Source: Rhodopseudomonas palustris HaA2
GTDB lineage: Bacteria > Pseudomonadota > Alphaproteobacteria > Rhizobiales > Xanthobacteraceae
Direction of reading: 5' to 3'
DNA: 64,000 nucleotides
Assembly (NCBI RefSeq): GCF_000013365.1
Contig: NC_007778.1
Location: 1,426,001 to 1,490,000, forward strand
Shown here piece by piece: positions 19,410-28,782 of this stretch. The notes under the pieces are model-generated. The model was not told where the DNA came from, searched no databases, and saw nothing but the letters and a program-made list of their open reading frames with translations. The translations under genes and the position numbers were made by a program. How positions within the stretch are numbered: the stretch's first letter is position 1; the number at the start of each line of letters is the position of its first letter.

Positions 19410-20857
19410 ATTTGTCCGGCCTCGATCCGGTGGTGGGGGTGCTGCTGATCCCGGTCTGCGCCGCCATCGTGCTGGCGCTGCTGCCGGGCTACAGGCTGAC
19501 CGCGCGGCTCAACGTCGTCGCGAGTCTGGGGAGCTTTCTCTGCGCCGCCTCGCTGCTGGTGCTGCCGCGGCCGCTACCGGGCCCGTACATCCTGGTCGAC
19601 GATCTCAACATCGTCTTCATCGTGCTCAACACCTTCGTCGGCTTCACCACCAGCCTGTTCAGCGCCAGCTACATCGCCCACGAACTCGAAACCGGCAAGC
19701 TGACGCCGACCTATCTGCGATTCTACCACGCGATGTACCAGATCATGATGTTCGGCATGAATCTGGCGTTCATGTCGAACAATATCGGGCTGATGTGGGT
19801 CGCGGTCGAACTGGCGACGCTGACCACGGTGCTGATGGTGGGGATCTATCGCTCGCCGGCGGCGCTGGAGGCGGCCTGGAAGTACTTTATCCTCGGCAGC
19901 GTCGGCATCGCGCTGGCGCTGTTCGGCACCATCCTGGTCTACATGGCGGCGCGGCCGGTGGTCGGCGAGGGCCAGGACGGCATGATCTGGACCGTGCTGG
20001 TGGCGCGCGCCGCGGGCTTCGATGCGCCGCTGTTGAACGTCGCCTTCGTGTTCCTGTTCCTCGGCTACGGCACCAAGGTCGGGCTGGCGCCGCTGCACGC
20101 CTGGCTGCCGGACGCCCACGCCGAGGGCCCGACGCCGATCTCGGCGGTGCTGTCGGGCCTGTTGCTCAACGTGGCGCTGTACGCGCTGCTGCGCTTCAAA
20201 ATGCTGCTCGCCGCCAATGGCGACGCGATGCCGCCCGGCGTGCTGATGATCGTGATGGGGCTGGCGTCGCTCTTGTTCGCCGCCTTCATGCTGTATCGGC
20301 GGCGCGACATCAAACGGCTGTTCGCCTATTCGTCGATCGAGCACATGGGCATCATCGTGTTCGCCTTCGGCATGGGCGGACCGCTGGCGAATTTCGCCGG
20401 GCTCCTGCACATGGTGATGCACAGCCTGACCAAATCGGCGATCTTCTTCGCGGTCGGCCACATCACCCAGGTCAAGGGCACGCAGTCGCTGGCGAAGATC
20501 CGCGGCATCACCGAGACCCATCCGGTGCTCGGCTGGGGCCTCGTCGTCGGCGTGGCGGCGATTGCCGGGTTGCCGCCGCTCGGCATCTTCATGAGCGAGT
20601 TTCTGCTGGTGTCCTCGACCTTCGCGCGGGCGCCTTGGCTGGCGCTGCTGCTGGTGTTCGGCATTCTGGTGGCGTTCGGCGCGCTGATGCTGCGGCTGAC
20701 CGGCATCGCCTTCGGCCGGCCGCGCGGCAGCCGGCAGCCGGTGCAGGCGTCCTATGTGCCGATGTTCGCGCATCTGGCGCTGGTGCTGATCGCCGGCGTG
20801 TATCTGCCGGCGCCGGTGGTGGCGTGGTTCCAGCACGTCGCGAAACTGCTGGGCTAG
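19406..20857 (+). CDS. hyfF: hydrogenase-4 subunit F-like (NuoN/NuoL-type antiporter subunit)
   Basis: This 483-residue polytopic protein has about 14 hydrophobic segments. It shows LMWVAVELATLTTVLMVGIY, GYGTKVGLAPLHAWLPDAHA, SAVLSGLLLNVALYALLRF, RRRDIKRLFAYSSIEHMGII and HSLTKSAIFFAVGHITQ, the pump motifs of HyfF. The ATG at 19406 overlaps the hyfE stop; upstream codons in the same frame lie inside hyfE. Together with HyfB it gives the complex two antiporter-like subunits; the third (HyfD) of E. coli hydrogenase-4 is absent. Confidence 0.92.
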   Translation: MNLSGLDPVVGVLLIPVCAAIVLALLPGYRLTARLNVVASLGSFLCAASLLVLPRPLPGPYILVDDLNIVFIVLNTFVGFTTSLFSASYIAHELETGKLTPTYLRFYHAMYQIMMFGMNLAFMSNNIGLMWVAVELATLTTVLMVGIYRSPAALEAAWKYFILGSVGIALALFGTILVYMAARPVVGEGQDGMIWTVLVARAAGFDAPLLNVAFVFLFLGYGTKVGLAPLHAWLPDAHAEGPTPISAVLSGLLLNVALYALLRFKMLLAANGDAMPPGVLMIVMGLASLLFAAFMLYRRRDIKRLFAYSSIEHMGIIVFAFGMGGPLANFAGLLHMVMHSLTKSAIFFAVGHITQVKGTQSLAKIRGITETHPVLGWGLVVGVAAIAGLPPLGIFMSEFLLVSSTFARAPWLALLLVFGILVAFGALMLRLTGIAFGRPRGSRQPVQASYVPMFAHLALVLIAGVYLPAPVVAWFQHVAKLLG

Positions 20858-20872
20858 GGAGCAACAGATCCG

Positions 20873-22384
20873 ATGCCGTCGCTGATCGATCTCAACCTCG
20901 AAGGCCGGCAAGTGGCCCGGCATCGGCCGTGGAGCCGCACGGTGGTCGACAGCGCGGTGTGGAGCTTCGCGGTCAAAATGCTGAGCGAGCGGCAGTGGCA
21001 ATTGCTGTCGCTGTGGGGCGAGCCGGCGGCCGTGCACATGGCGCTGTTCGATCCGCGCACCGCCGAGATCGGACTCATCAGCCTGGATTGTCCGCATGGT
21101 TCATTTCCATCGGTCGCCGCCAAGCATCTGCCGGCGCTGCGGCTGGAGCGCACGATCACCGATCTGTTCGGCCTGAAGCCCGACGGTGCGATCGATGATC
21201 GGCCGTGGCTCGATCACGGCCAATGGGGCGTCCACGCGCCGCTCGGCGCGCGCGTCCAAGCTGAGACGCCGCCGCCGGCCTATCGCTTCCTGCCGGTGCA
21301 TGGCGAGGGCGCGCATCAGGTTGCGGTCGGCCCGGTGCATGCCGGCATCATCGAGCCGGGGCACTTCCGGTTCACCGTCAGCGGCGAAACCGTGGTGCGG
21401 CTGGAGCAGCGGCTCGGCTATGTCCACAAGGGCATCGACGGCCTGATCGCCGGCGCGGATTTGGCAAGCGCTGCACGTCTCGCCGGCCGCGTCTCCGGCG
21501 ATTCGACGGTGGCTTATGCGCTGGCGTTTTCGCGCGCGGTGGAAGCTGCCGCCGAGATCGTGGTTCCGGCCCGCGCGGTGTGGCTGCGGGCGCTCGTCGC
21601 CGAGCTCGAGCGTCTCGCCAATCACCTCGGCGACATCGGCGCGGTCTGCAACGACGCCGCTTTTGCGATCATGCTGGCGCAGTTCGGCGTGCTGCGCGAA
21701 CACGTGCTGCGCGCCGCTGACGCTGCGTTCGGCCATCGCCTGATGCGTGACGTGGTGATGCCCGGCGGCGTCGCGCGCGATCTCGACGACAATGGCAAGG
21801 CCGCGTTCCGCGATGCGCTCGCCGCCGTGCGCGCCAAGCTGCCGGCGCTGATTGAACTCTACGACAGCACCGCCTCGCTGCAGGACCGCACCGTGTCGAC
21901 GGGCATCCTCAGGCCCGCGCTCGCCGATCAATACGCCGCCGGCGGCTTTGTCGGCCGTGCCTCCGGCCGCGGCTTCGATGCGCGCCGCACGCTGGCTTAC
22001 GCGCCCTATCATCAACTGCGCTTCGACGTACCGGTGCTGACCGAGGGCGACGTCGACGCCCGCATCTGGATCCGGATTCGCGAGGTCGAGCAGAGCCTGT
22101 CGCTGGTCGACCAGATTCTCGACCGGCTGCCGCGCGGCGAGATCCGCGTCGCGCCGGAATTGCCGGACCAGGCCTGCGAAGGCCTGGCGCTGATCGAAGG
22201 GTTTCGCGGCGATATTCTGGTCTGGCTGCGGTTGCAGGACGGCGTCGTCGCGCGCTGTCACTTGCGCGATCCGTCGTGGTTTCAATGGCCGCTGCTGGAA
22301 GCCGTGATCGAGGGCAACATCATCGCCGACTTCCCGCTGTGCAACAAATCGTTCAACTGCTCTTATTCGGGCGTGGATCTGTAG
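20873..22384 (+). CDS. hyfG: Hyf/Ehr large subunit, NuoCD-like, without NiFe-ligating cysteines
   Basis: This 503-residue fusion has a NuoC-like N-terminus (~20-110, including ISLDCPHGSFPS) and a NuoD/hydrogenase-large-like domain (~150-503; PVHAGIIEPGHFRF, ERLANHLGDIGAVCNDAAF). In true NiFe enzymes the metal is held by two CxxC pairs. Here the first position reads R206-V-S-G-D-S211 and the C-terminal one N495-C-S-Y-S-G-V-D-L, so three of four ligands are not cysteines and the C-terminal extension removed by maturation protease is absent. The gene is intact otherwise (DPSWFQWPLLEAVIEGNIIA, FPLCNKSFNCSYSG), so this is a family trait and not decay. It fits the 'energy-converting hydrogenase-related' (Ehr) group. 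No hydrogenase maturation genes are nearby. Confidence 0.9.
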   Translation: MPSLIDLNLEGRQVARHRPWSRTVVDSAVWSFAVKMLSERQWQLLSLWGEPAAVHMALFDPRTAEIGLISLDCPHGSFPSVAAKHLPALRLERTITDLFGLKPDGAIDDRPWLDHGQWGVHAPLGARVQAETPPPAYRFLPVHGEGAHQVAVGPVHAGIIEPGHFRFTVSGETVVRLEQRLGYVHKGIDGLIAGADLASAARLAGRVSGDSTVAYALAFSRAVEAAAEIVVPARAVWLRALVAELERLANHLGDIGAVCNDAAFAIMLAQFGVLREHVLRAADAAFGHRLMRDVVMPGGVARDLDDNGKAAFRDALAAVRAKLPALIELYDSTASLQDRTVSTGILRPALADQYAAGGFVGRASGRGFDARRTLAYAPYHQLRFDVPVLTEGDVDARIWIRIREVEQSLSLVDQILDRLPRGEIRVAPELPDQACEGLALIEGFRGDILVWLRLQDGVVARCHLRDPSWFQWPLLEAVIEGNIIADFPLCNKSFNCSYSGVDL

Positions 22385-22386
22385 CG

Positions 22387-22920
22387 ATGCGCAAGCTGCT
22401 GTTCGAAAGCCTGTTCGCCAAGCCGTTGACGGAAAGCCCGCCGGCGCCGGACGATGCCGCCGTCGCCGAACTCGCCGCGCGGCTCGACGCGACCGCGCGG
22501 CGGATGCTCGGCCGCAGCCTGTCGATCCGCGAGGTCGACGCCGGCTCCTGCAATGGTTGCGAACTCGAGATCCACGCGCTCAACAATGCGTATTACGACG
22601 TCGAACGGTTCGGCCTGCGCTTCGTCGCCTCGCCGCGCCATGCCGACGTGCTGATGGTCACCGGGCCGGTGACGCACAACATGCGCGAGGCGCTGCGGCT
22701 CACTTACGACGCGGTGCCCGGACCGAAATGGGTGGTCGCGGTCGGCGATTGCGCCAAAGACGGCGGTTGCTTCGCCGGCAGCTACGCGGTCGCCGGCGGC
22801 GTCTCCGCGGTGATCCCGGTCGATCTGCACATCCCCGGCTGCCCGCCATCACCTATGCAAATCCTGCGCGGCCTGCTGGCGCTTCTCGATAGCGTCTCCG
22901 AGCGCGAGACGTCGCGTTGA
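22387..22920 (+). CDS. hyfI: Hyf/Ehr small subunit, NuoB-like iron-sulfur protein
   Basis: This 177-residue NuoB/HyfI-type protein retains all ligands for one [4Fe-4S] cluster: C55 and C58 (GSCNGCELE), C122 (GDCAKDGGC, with C128 adjacent) and C152 (IPGCPPSP). The start at ATG 22387 lies 2 nt after the hyfG stop, so translation is coupled. An intact cluster beside a large subunit without metal ligands implies that electrons still reach the large/small interface, possibly with a quinone-like or unknown acceptor. HyfA and HyfH (ferredoxin-like subunits) are not found. Confidence 0.93.
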   Translation: MRKLLFESLFAKPLTESPPAPDDAAVAELAARLDATARRMLGRSLSIREVDAGSCNGCELEIHALNNAYYDVERFGLRFVASPRHADVLMVTGPVTHNMREALRLTYDAVPGPKWVVAVGDCAKDGGCFAGSYAVAGGVSAVIPVDLHIPGCPPSPMQILRGLLALLDSVSERETSR

Positions 22921-23065
22921 CATAAGCCGATACCGCGAGTTCTCGTTTTTCATCGCGATGTCATCAGCCGCGCGACTAATGACTGGTGTGTTCAGTATTT
23001 CTATCAGTTGCTGCTGCCCCTCGATCACCTCACCGATAGTCATTGGCGGGAAGGGGTGATTCGTG

Positions 23066-25120
23066 ATGTCCAGTATCTCAAGGGGTCATGCGCGGAATTG
23101 CGCGCCGATATTCGTTTCCCGCATTCGCACTGGACTCCTGACGAGCGCTGTCGTGACGACGGTCTTGGGCGCATCGCTGGCGCCCGCACAGGCGCAGTTC
23201 GCGAGGCTGTATGGCTTCGGCGACAGCTATGCCGATACCGGCGCCGCACCCGGCGGCGCGTACCGGCTGATCGGCGCGAACGGGACCGGCACGGTCACGA
23301 TCCCATACTTTCCGTTCACGCTGACCCCATCCGACTTCTGGCCTTGTCCAAGCCCGACCTATACGAGCTGCCGCTTCACCGGCAGCACCAATTTCGTCGA
23401 TTCGCTGCAATCGATCTATGGGCTGTCGGGCCTGACGAACTACTCGATCGGCGGCGCGCGCACCGGCAACACCAACACCATGCCGTTTCTGTCGAGCGGC
23501 TACGGGCTGCCGTATGAATTGCAGCAATTCGCCGCCAGCGGGACGCGCTTCACCGAACGCGACCTGATCGCGCTGTCGATCGGTGGCAACGATCTGTCCG
23601 GCATCAATGTCGGCACCGGCGATGTCGCCTCGCAGAATGCGATCATCGTCGCGGGCGCGCTGCAGTCGGCCGCCGCCGCGGTGGGCGGCGTGCAGCAATT
23701 GGTGGCGGCCGGCGCGCGCAACATCGCCTGGCTCGGCACCGGTAGCTCGAAGTGGTTTCCGGAGGCGACGCTCGGCTCGCAGGGAGGGGCCATCGGGACC
23801 TTCAACTTCAGCGCGTCGCAGCGCGACGCCTGGGCCGACACCTATTACCAGCAGACGCAGCTGATGCTGGCGCCGATGGCGCAGGCCGGCGTGCGCATCT
23901 TCCTGTTCAATTTCGGCATCCTGCAGCAGCGCGTCGCCGAGAACCCGGCGATGTACGGCTTCGCCGGCGTGCCGGCGGGCTTCACCGGCTGCGAGGCCGG
24001 ACCGGGCACCGGCGCGACGCCGGGGACGGTCGCGGTGAATGTCGCCGGCTGTTTCTATGAAAACTCGGTGCATCCGACCGGCGCGGCGATGGCGCTGATC
24101 GCCAACTACATGGCCAACCAGATCGACGCGCCGACCACGGTGACGCCGCAGGCCGCCATCGCGACCGGCCTGCTCGGCAGTTTCTCGAATTCGGTGTTCG
24201 ATCGCCTCGAGGCCGGCCGGCGCTTCCAGCCGTCCGGTGTCAATGCCGCAATGGCGGCGATGCCGAGCAAGGCCGTTGCGCTGACCGAGCCGGCGGACCG
24301 TTGGTCGGTCTATGGTGCGGCGAGCTATGCGGGCGGCAGCCGTGACCGGCAGTTCTACGCCACCGGCTATGACTACGATGCGGCGGGCGGCTATCTCGGG
24401 CTGGAATATCGGCTCAATGCCAATTGGCGCGTCGGCGGCGTGTTCGGCTATTCGCAGCCCGACGTGAAGCTCGCGGTGCAGGATGCGCGCAACCGCATCG
24501 ATGCGTTTCAGTTCGCCGGCTACAGCTCCTACACCGATGCGCACTGGTTCGCCGACGGCCTGGTCGCCTATGGCCGCCAGGACTTCACGCTGGAGCGTCG
24601 CGGCATCATCGACATCATCCGCGCCAGCACCAGCGCCGACGTGGTCACGGTCGCCGCGCGTGGGGGCTATCTGTTCGATGCCGGCCGGCTCCGCGTCGGG
24701 CCGATCGCCGGGCTGAACTACACCAACGCCACGATCCGGGGCTACACCGAAACCGGCGACGTGCTGCTCACCATGATGGTGGATCGCCAGACCCTCGACA
24801 CCCTCACCGGCGATGCCGGCGTGCAGCTCCGCTATCCGCTGCAATTCGGCAACGGCCTCTACGCGCCGTTCCTGAACCTCACCGCCGCGCACGACTTCCT
24901 GCGCTCCGGCCACACTGTCACCACCACGCTGGTGTCGGCGCCGCTGCTGCCGATCCTGACGCCGGTGTCCGCCGATGGCGGCACCTATGGCCGGGTTGCG
25001 GCCGGCGTCTCGGCCCTGGTCGCCACCAACGTCACCGCGACGCTGACCGGCACCACCAGCTTCGCCCGCAAGGGCGGCGACGACGCCGGCGTCACCGGCG
25101 GCGTCAAGCTCGCGTTCTGA
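23066..25120 (+). CDS. GDSL esterase/lipase autotransporter
   Basis: This 684-residue type V secreted protein has a signal peptide ending near AQAQ (residues ~20-44). The GDSL passenger has block I FGDSYADTG (nucleophile S54), the G130 region (SIGGAR), block III GGND (N175) and block V reading E-N333-S-V-H336-P-T. The catalytic Asp expected three residues before the His is Asn. The C-terminal part (~400-684) is a beta-barrel of alternating aromatic/polar strands ending in F684, as needed for outer-membrane insertion. It resembles EstA-type cell-surface esterases. ATG 23066 was preferred to the GTG three bases upstream because AAGGGG lies 8-10 nt before it. It stands alone after the hyf operon. 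Confidence 0.88.
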   Translation: MSSISRGHARNCAPIFVSRIRTGLLTSAVVTTVLGASLAPAQAQFARLYGFGDSYADTGAAPGGAYRLIGANGTGTVTIPYFPFTLTPSDFWPCPSPTYTSCRFTGSTNFVDSLQSIYGLSGLTNYSIGGARTGNTNTMPFLSSGYGLPYELQQFAASGTRFTERDLIALSIGGNDLSGINVGTGDVASQNAIIVAGALQSAAAAVGGVQQLVAAGARNIAWLGTGSSKWFPEATLGSQGGAIGTFNFSASQRDAWADTYYQQTQLMLAPMAQAGVRIFLFNFGILQQRVAENPAMYGFAGVPAGFTGCEAGPGTGATPGTVAVNVAGCFYENSVHPTGAAMALIANYMANQIDAPTTVTPQAAIATGLLGSFSNSVFDRLEAGRRFQPSGVNAAMAAMPSKAVALTEPADRWSVYGAASYAGGSRDRQFYATGYDYDAAGGYLGLEYRLNANWRVGGVFGYSQPDVKLAVQDARNRIDAFQFAGYSSYTDAHWFADGLVAYGRQDFTLERRGIIDIIRASTSADVVTVAARGGYLFDAGRLRVGPIAGLNYTNATIRGYTETGDVLLTMMVDRQTLDTLTGDAGVQLRYPLQFGNGLYAPFLNLTAAHDFLRSGHTVTTTLVSAPLLPILTPVSADGGTYGRVAAGVSALVATNVTATLTGTTSFARKGGDDAGVTGGVKLAF

Positions 25121-25357
25121 TGGTGCGAAACGCGTCGTAGCGGCCAACGCGGAATCGCTCGGCGCGATCGACGATCGCGGGTTTCGAGCGGTTCCAAGGT
25201 CTGCTGCTGCCGTGTTCGGGCATTCCTCTGCCGTGCACGTCATCGCGCATTGCGACGACCGGCCGCAGTTGTTCGCCCGCCGATGTTGCGCGAGGTCAAT
25301 GATACGATCGGGGCGCCGTTTAGCTTCGATGAGCTCGGCACACACACCCGGAGCGAG
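25121..25357. other. intergenic stretch downstream of the autotransporter
   Basis: Nothing coding is supported. It contains an odd near-perfect palindrome CGCGATCG-A-CGATCGCG at 25163-25179, which has no T-run and too short a centre to be a terminator. It probably includes the promoter of the small secreted protein gene that follows. Confidence 0.4.
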
Positions 25358-25711
25358 ATGCAGCGCGATCGAACCAGCTCTGATCTGATATGGCCCGCTT
25401 TGCGTCTCTGGCTCAAATCGGCCATCTGTCTGTGCGCGCTGGCGATGATCGTTCTCGGCACCGCGTCGGTCGCCTCTGCGGCGCCGGAGATGCCCCGCGA
25501 TCAGCTCGAATTCGTCAAGACGCCGCCCCCCGTTCCCACACCGAGCGTCAGCGACGAGCCGGAAATAACCACGACCGACAGCGCTCAGGCGCTGACTCCG
25601 GCGCCGGGTCGCAGCTTTGCCTGCGATCAATCGACCCGCGTGCGCCTGCCGCTGTCCGAGGCGATGCTCGATCGCAGCGAGCCTCCGCAGCTCCGGCCGC
25701 CGATCGCCTAG
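25358..25711 (+). CDS. small secreted proline-rich hypothetical protein
   Basis: This 117-residue frame starts at ATG 25358 with GGAGCGAG upstream. An N-terminal membrane/signal segment (LKSAICLCALAMIVLGTAS, then VASAAPE with a likely cleavage site) is followed by a short polar, proline/threonine-rich mature region (FVKTPPPVPTPSVSDEP) and one cysteine. No known domain is recognised. The signal peptide and length suggest a periplasmic or lipid-free exported protein. Upstream in-frame codons exist, but the signal peptide position favours this start. Confidence 0.55.
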   Translation: MQRDRTSSDLIWPALRLWLKSAICLCALAMIVLGTASVASAAPEMPRDQLEFVKTPPPVPTPSVSDEPEITTTDSAQALTPAPGRSFACDQSTRVRLPLSEAMLDRSEPPQLRPPIA

Positions 25712-25951
25712 CCCGCGCCGCGCGCCGCCGCATCGTCCTGATCACCAGCGCTTCAGCCGTCGCGTGACGGCGCGAGACTTCGTGTCTCGTTGCGCGTGAA
25801 CGCATGCCGCGGTCGAGGCGCGCCGGCTCTTTCCGTCATCCATCGCTGCAGCGACCGATCCATCCGGATCGGCGGAGTCGGGGCCATTGGCCGGCCGGCG
25901 CCGGGCTCCGTGCAGCGGCGCCGTTCCCGAACCCAACCGTCGAGACACACC

Positions 25952-28693
25952 ATGACCGAACTGCTGCAAGTCGACATCACAGGGCCGAACGACCAGGCCT
26001 CGGAGGAGATGTGGCATGCGGTCGATGCCGATTGCGTGCTCGCCGGCCTGTCGACCGATCGCGGCGGCTTGAGCAGTGACGAAGCCGCGCGGCGGCTGGC
26101 AACCTATGGGCCGAACGCGCTTCCCGAAGCCTCGCGCCGCCACCCGCTGCTGCGCTTTCTCGCGCAGTTCAACAACACGCTGATCTACTTCCTGCTGGCT
26201 GCGGCGGTCGCGGCCGCCATCCTTGGCCATCGCATCGATGCCGCGGTGATCGTGGCCGTGGTGATGATCAATGCCATCGTCGGCTTCATCCAGGAGGACA
26301 AGGCGGAGAAGGCGCTGAACGCGATCCGCAAGATGATCTCGCCGCGCGCCCATGCCTGGCGCGATGGCCACCGCATCAGCATCCCCGCCGCCGACCTGGT
26401 GCCCGGCGACGTGGTGATGATCGAGGCCGGCGATCGCGTTCCCGCCGATCTGCGGCTCACCCGCGCCCGTGGCCTGTTGATCGACGAGGCGATGCTGACC
26501 GGTGAGTCTGTCGCCTCGGAAAAGCACGATCAGCCCGCCGCGGCGGATGCGCCCCTCGGTGATCGCCTGTGCATGGCGTTTTCCGGGACGCTGGTGTCGG
26601 CCGGCCAAGGCTTCGGCGTCGTCGTCGCGACCGGTGAACGCACCGAGATCGGCCACATCAGCACGCTGATCGAGGGCGTCGAACAATTGACCACGCCACT
26701 GCTCGGCCAGATCAACCGGTTCGGTCAGCGTTTCACCTGGGTGGCGCTGTCGGCCGCGGTTGCGATCTTCGCATTCGCCACCCTCGTGCGCGGCTACGAA
26801 TGGCCGGACGCGCTGATCGTGGTGGTGGCGATGGCGGTCGGCGTCGTGCCGGAAGGCCTGCCCGCGGTGATCACCATCACGCTGGCGATCGGCGTGCAGC
26901 GCATGGCCAAGCGCAACGCCATCATCCGCAGCCTGCCCGCGGTCGAGACGCTCGGCGCCACCTCGGTGATCTGCTCCGACAAGACCGGCACGCTGACCCG
27001 CAACGAGATGACCGCGCGCCGCATCGTCACCGCCGAGCACACCGTTCTGGTCAGCGGCTCGGGCTACATCCCGCAGGGCGAACTGACGGTCGACGGCCGC
27101 AAGGACGCCGAGGCCGACGCTTCGGCGATCAGACTGATCCGCGCGGCGTTGCTGTGCAACGACGCGCAATTGCGCGAGGTCAAGGGACACTACGTCGTCG
27201 ACGGCGATCCGATGGAGGGCGCGCTGGTCGCGCTGGCGATCAAGGCCGGCCTCGACCCCGTCCGGGAACGATCGGAATGGAAGCGCTCGGATGAAATTCC
27301 GTTCGACGCTCAACATCGCTTCATGGCGACGCGCCACGCGGCCGCCTCGGGTGGGCAGGTGATCTTCGTCAAGGGCGCGCCCGAGCGGCTGCTGGCAATG
27401 TGCCAGACGCAACTGGGCCGCGACGGCCTGCAGCCGCTCGACACGGCTTTCTGGACCGATCGGATTTCGCTGGCTGCGGCGGAGGGCGAACGGGTGCTCG
27501 GCGTTGCGGTGCGATCGCCGGCGCGCGCCAGCGATCAGCTGGTGTTCGCCGATCTCGACGAAGGCCTGGCCTTCATGGGGCTGGTCGGCTTCATCGATCC
27601 GCCGCGCGCCGAGGTGATCCAGGCGATCGCCGAATGCCGCTCGGCCGGCATCGTCGTCAAGATGATCACCGGCGACCACACTGCCACCGCCGACGCGATC
27701 GCGCGGCAATTGAAGCTGACCGACAGTCCCGACGTCGTCAGCGGCGCCGATCTCGACCGGACCCCGGATGCGGGTTTCATCGGCGTCGTCACACAGTCCG
27801 ACGTGTTCGCGCGCACCAATCCCGAGCACAAGCTGCGCATCGTCCGGGCGCTGCAATCGACCGGCGCGGTGGTGGCGATGACCGGCGACGGCGTCAACGA
27901 CGCGCCGGCGCTGAAACAGGCCGATGTCGGCATCGCGATGGGGCACAAGGGCACGGAGACCGCGAAGGAGGCCTCCGAGGTCGTGCTGCTCGACGACAAT
28001 TTCGTCTCGATCGTGGCCGCGGTGCAGGAAGGACGCACGGTCTACGACAACATCCGCAAGGTGATCGCCTGGACGATCCCGACGAATGGCGGCGAGGTGC
28101 TCGCCGTCATCCTCGCCATTCTTTTCGGCTTCACCTTGCCGATGAATCCGGTGCAGATCCTGTGGATCAATCTGATTCTCACCGTCACGCTCGGTCTGGT
28201 GCTGGCGTTCGAGCCGCCGGAGCCCGGGGTGATGAAGCGGCCGCCGCGCCCGGCGCACGCGCCGCTGCTGTCGCCGTTCCTGGTGTGGCGCATCGTCTTC
28301 GTGTCGGTGCTGTTCACCGCGGGCGCGCTGGGGATCTTCTTCTACGCGCTGGGCAAGGGGCTGCCGCTGGAGACGGCGCGCACGATGGTGGTCAATGCGG
28401 TGGTGGTGTTCGAGATCTTCTATCTGTTCAACGTCCGCTATCTGCACATGTCGTCGTTCTCTTTCCGTGGTGCGCTCGGCACCCCGGCGGTGCTGCTGGC
28501 GTTGATCGTGGTCATCGCGGCGCAGCTCGCCTTCACCTACGCACCGGTGATGCACACGCTGTTCGAGACCACGCCGATCGGGGTGAGCGACGGCCTGGTG
28601 ATCCTCGGCGCAGGCGTCGTGCTGATGGTCGTGCTCGAGCTGGAAAAGCTGCTGATGCGCCGCATCGGCGCGCTGCACAGTCTCGACCGCTAG
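25952..28693 (+). CDS. cation-translocating P2-type ATPase
   Basis: This 913-residue P-type ATPase has the actuator loop TGES at 183-186, phosphorylation motif SDKTGTLTRNE with D343, a nucleotide domain (VIFVKGAPERLLAMCQ), hinge MTGDGVNDAPALKQADVGIA, and ten predicted membrane segments. PEGLP in M4 and NLILTVTLGLVLAFEPPEPG in M6 place it among SERCA/PMR1-like P2 pumps. The M6 Asp that binds calcium in SERCA is replaced by Val, so the ion (Ca2+, Mn2+, Mg2+ or Na+) is uncertain. ATG 25952 matches the family N-terminus; the open frame upstream is not supported. A tandem Usp gene follows. Confidence 0.93.
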   Translation: MTELLQVDITGPNDQASEEMWHAVDADCVLAGLSTDRGGLSSDEAARRLATYGPNALPEASRRHPLLRFLAQFNNTLIYFLLAAAVAAAILGHRIDAAVIVAVVMINAIVGFIQEDKAEKALNAIRKMISPRAHAWRDGHRISIPAADLVPGDVVMIEAGDRVPADLRLTRARGLLIDEAMLTGESVASEKHDQPAAADAPLGDRLCMAFSGTLVSAGQGFGVVVATGERTEIGHISTLIEGVEQLTTPLLGQINRFGQRFTWVALSAAVAIFAFATLVRGYEWPDALIVVVAMAVGVVPEGLPAVITITLAIGVQRMAKRNAIIRSLPAVETLGATSVICSDKTGTLTRNEMTARRIVTAEHTVLVSGSGYIPQGELTVDGRKDAEADASAIRLIRAALLCNDAQLREVKGHYVVDGDPMEGALVALAIKAGLDPVRERSEWKRSDEIPFDAQHRFMATRHAAASGGQVIFVKGAPERLLAMCQTQLGRDGLQPLDTAFWTDRISLAAAEGERVLGVAVRSPARASDQLVFADLDEGLAFMGLVGFIDPPRAEVIQAIAECRSAGIVVKMITGDHTATADAIARQLKLTDSPDVVSGADLDRTPDAGFIGVVTQSDVFARTNPEHKLRIVRALQSTGAVVAMTGDGVNDAPALKQADVGIAMGHKGTETAKEASEVVLLDDNFVSIVAAVQEGRTVYDNIRKVIAWTIPTNGGEVLAVILAILFGFTLPMNPVQILWINLILTVTLGLVLAFEPPEPGVMKRPPRPAHAPLLSPFLVWRIVFVSVLFTAGALGIFFYALGKGLPLETARTMVVNAVVVFEIFYLFNVRYLHMSSFSFRGALGTPAVLLALIVVIAAQLAFTYAPVMHTLFETTPIGVSDGLVILGAGVVLMVVLELEKLLMRRIGALHSLDR

Positions 28694-28782
28694 CCGATGC
28701 AGCGAGCGCGGCGGCCTTTCCGGCCGCTGCGCCGAGCCGATGCAGCCCAGTCGGAACGCCTGTCAGAATGCAGAGGGTGACC

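Noticed and set aside
15778-22920. Genuine NiFe hydrogenase-4
   Set aside because: NiFe-ligating cysteines are absent and no maturation genes are nearby.
25742-28678. 978-codon minus-strand frame opposite the P-type ATPase
   Set aside because: Shadow of the conserved ATPase gene, with antisense-like composition.
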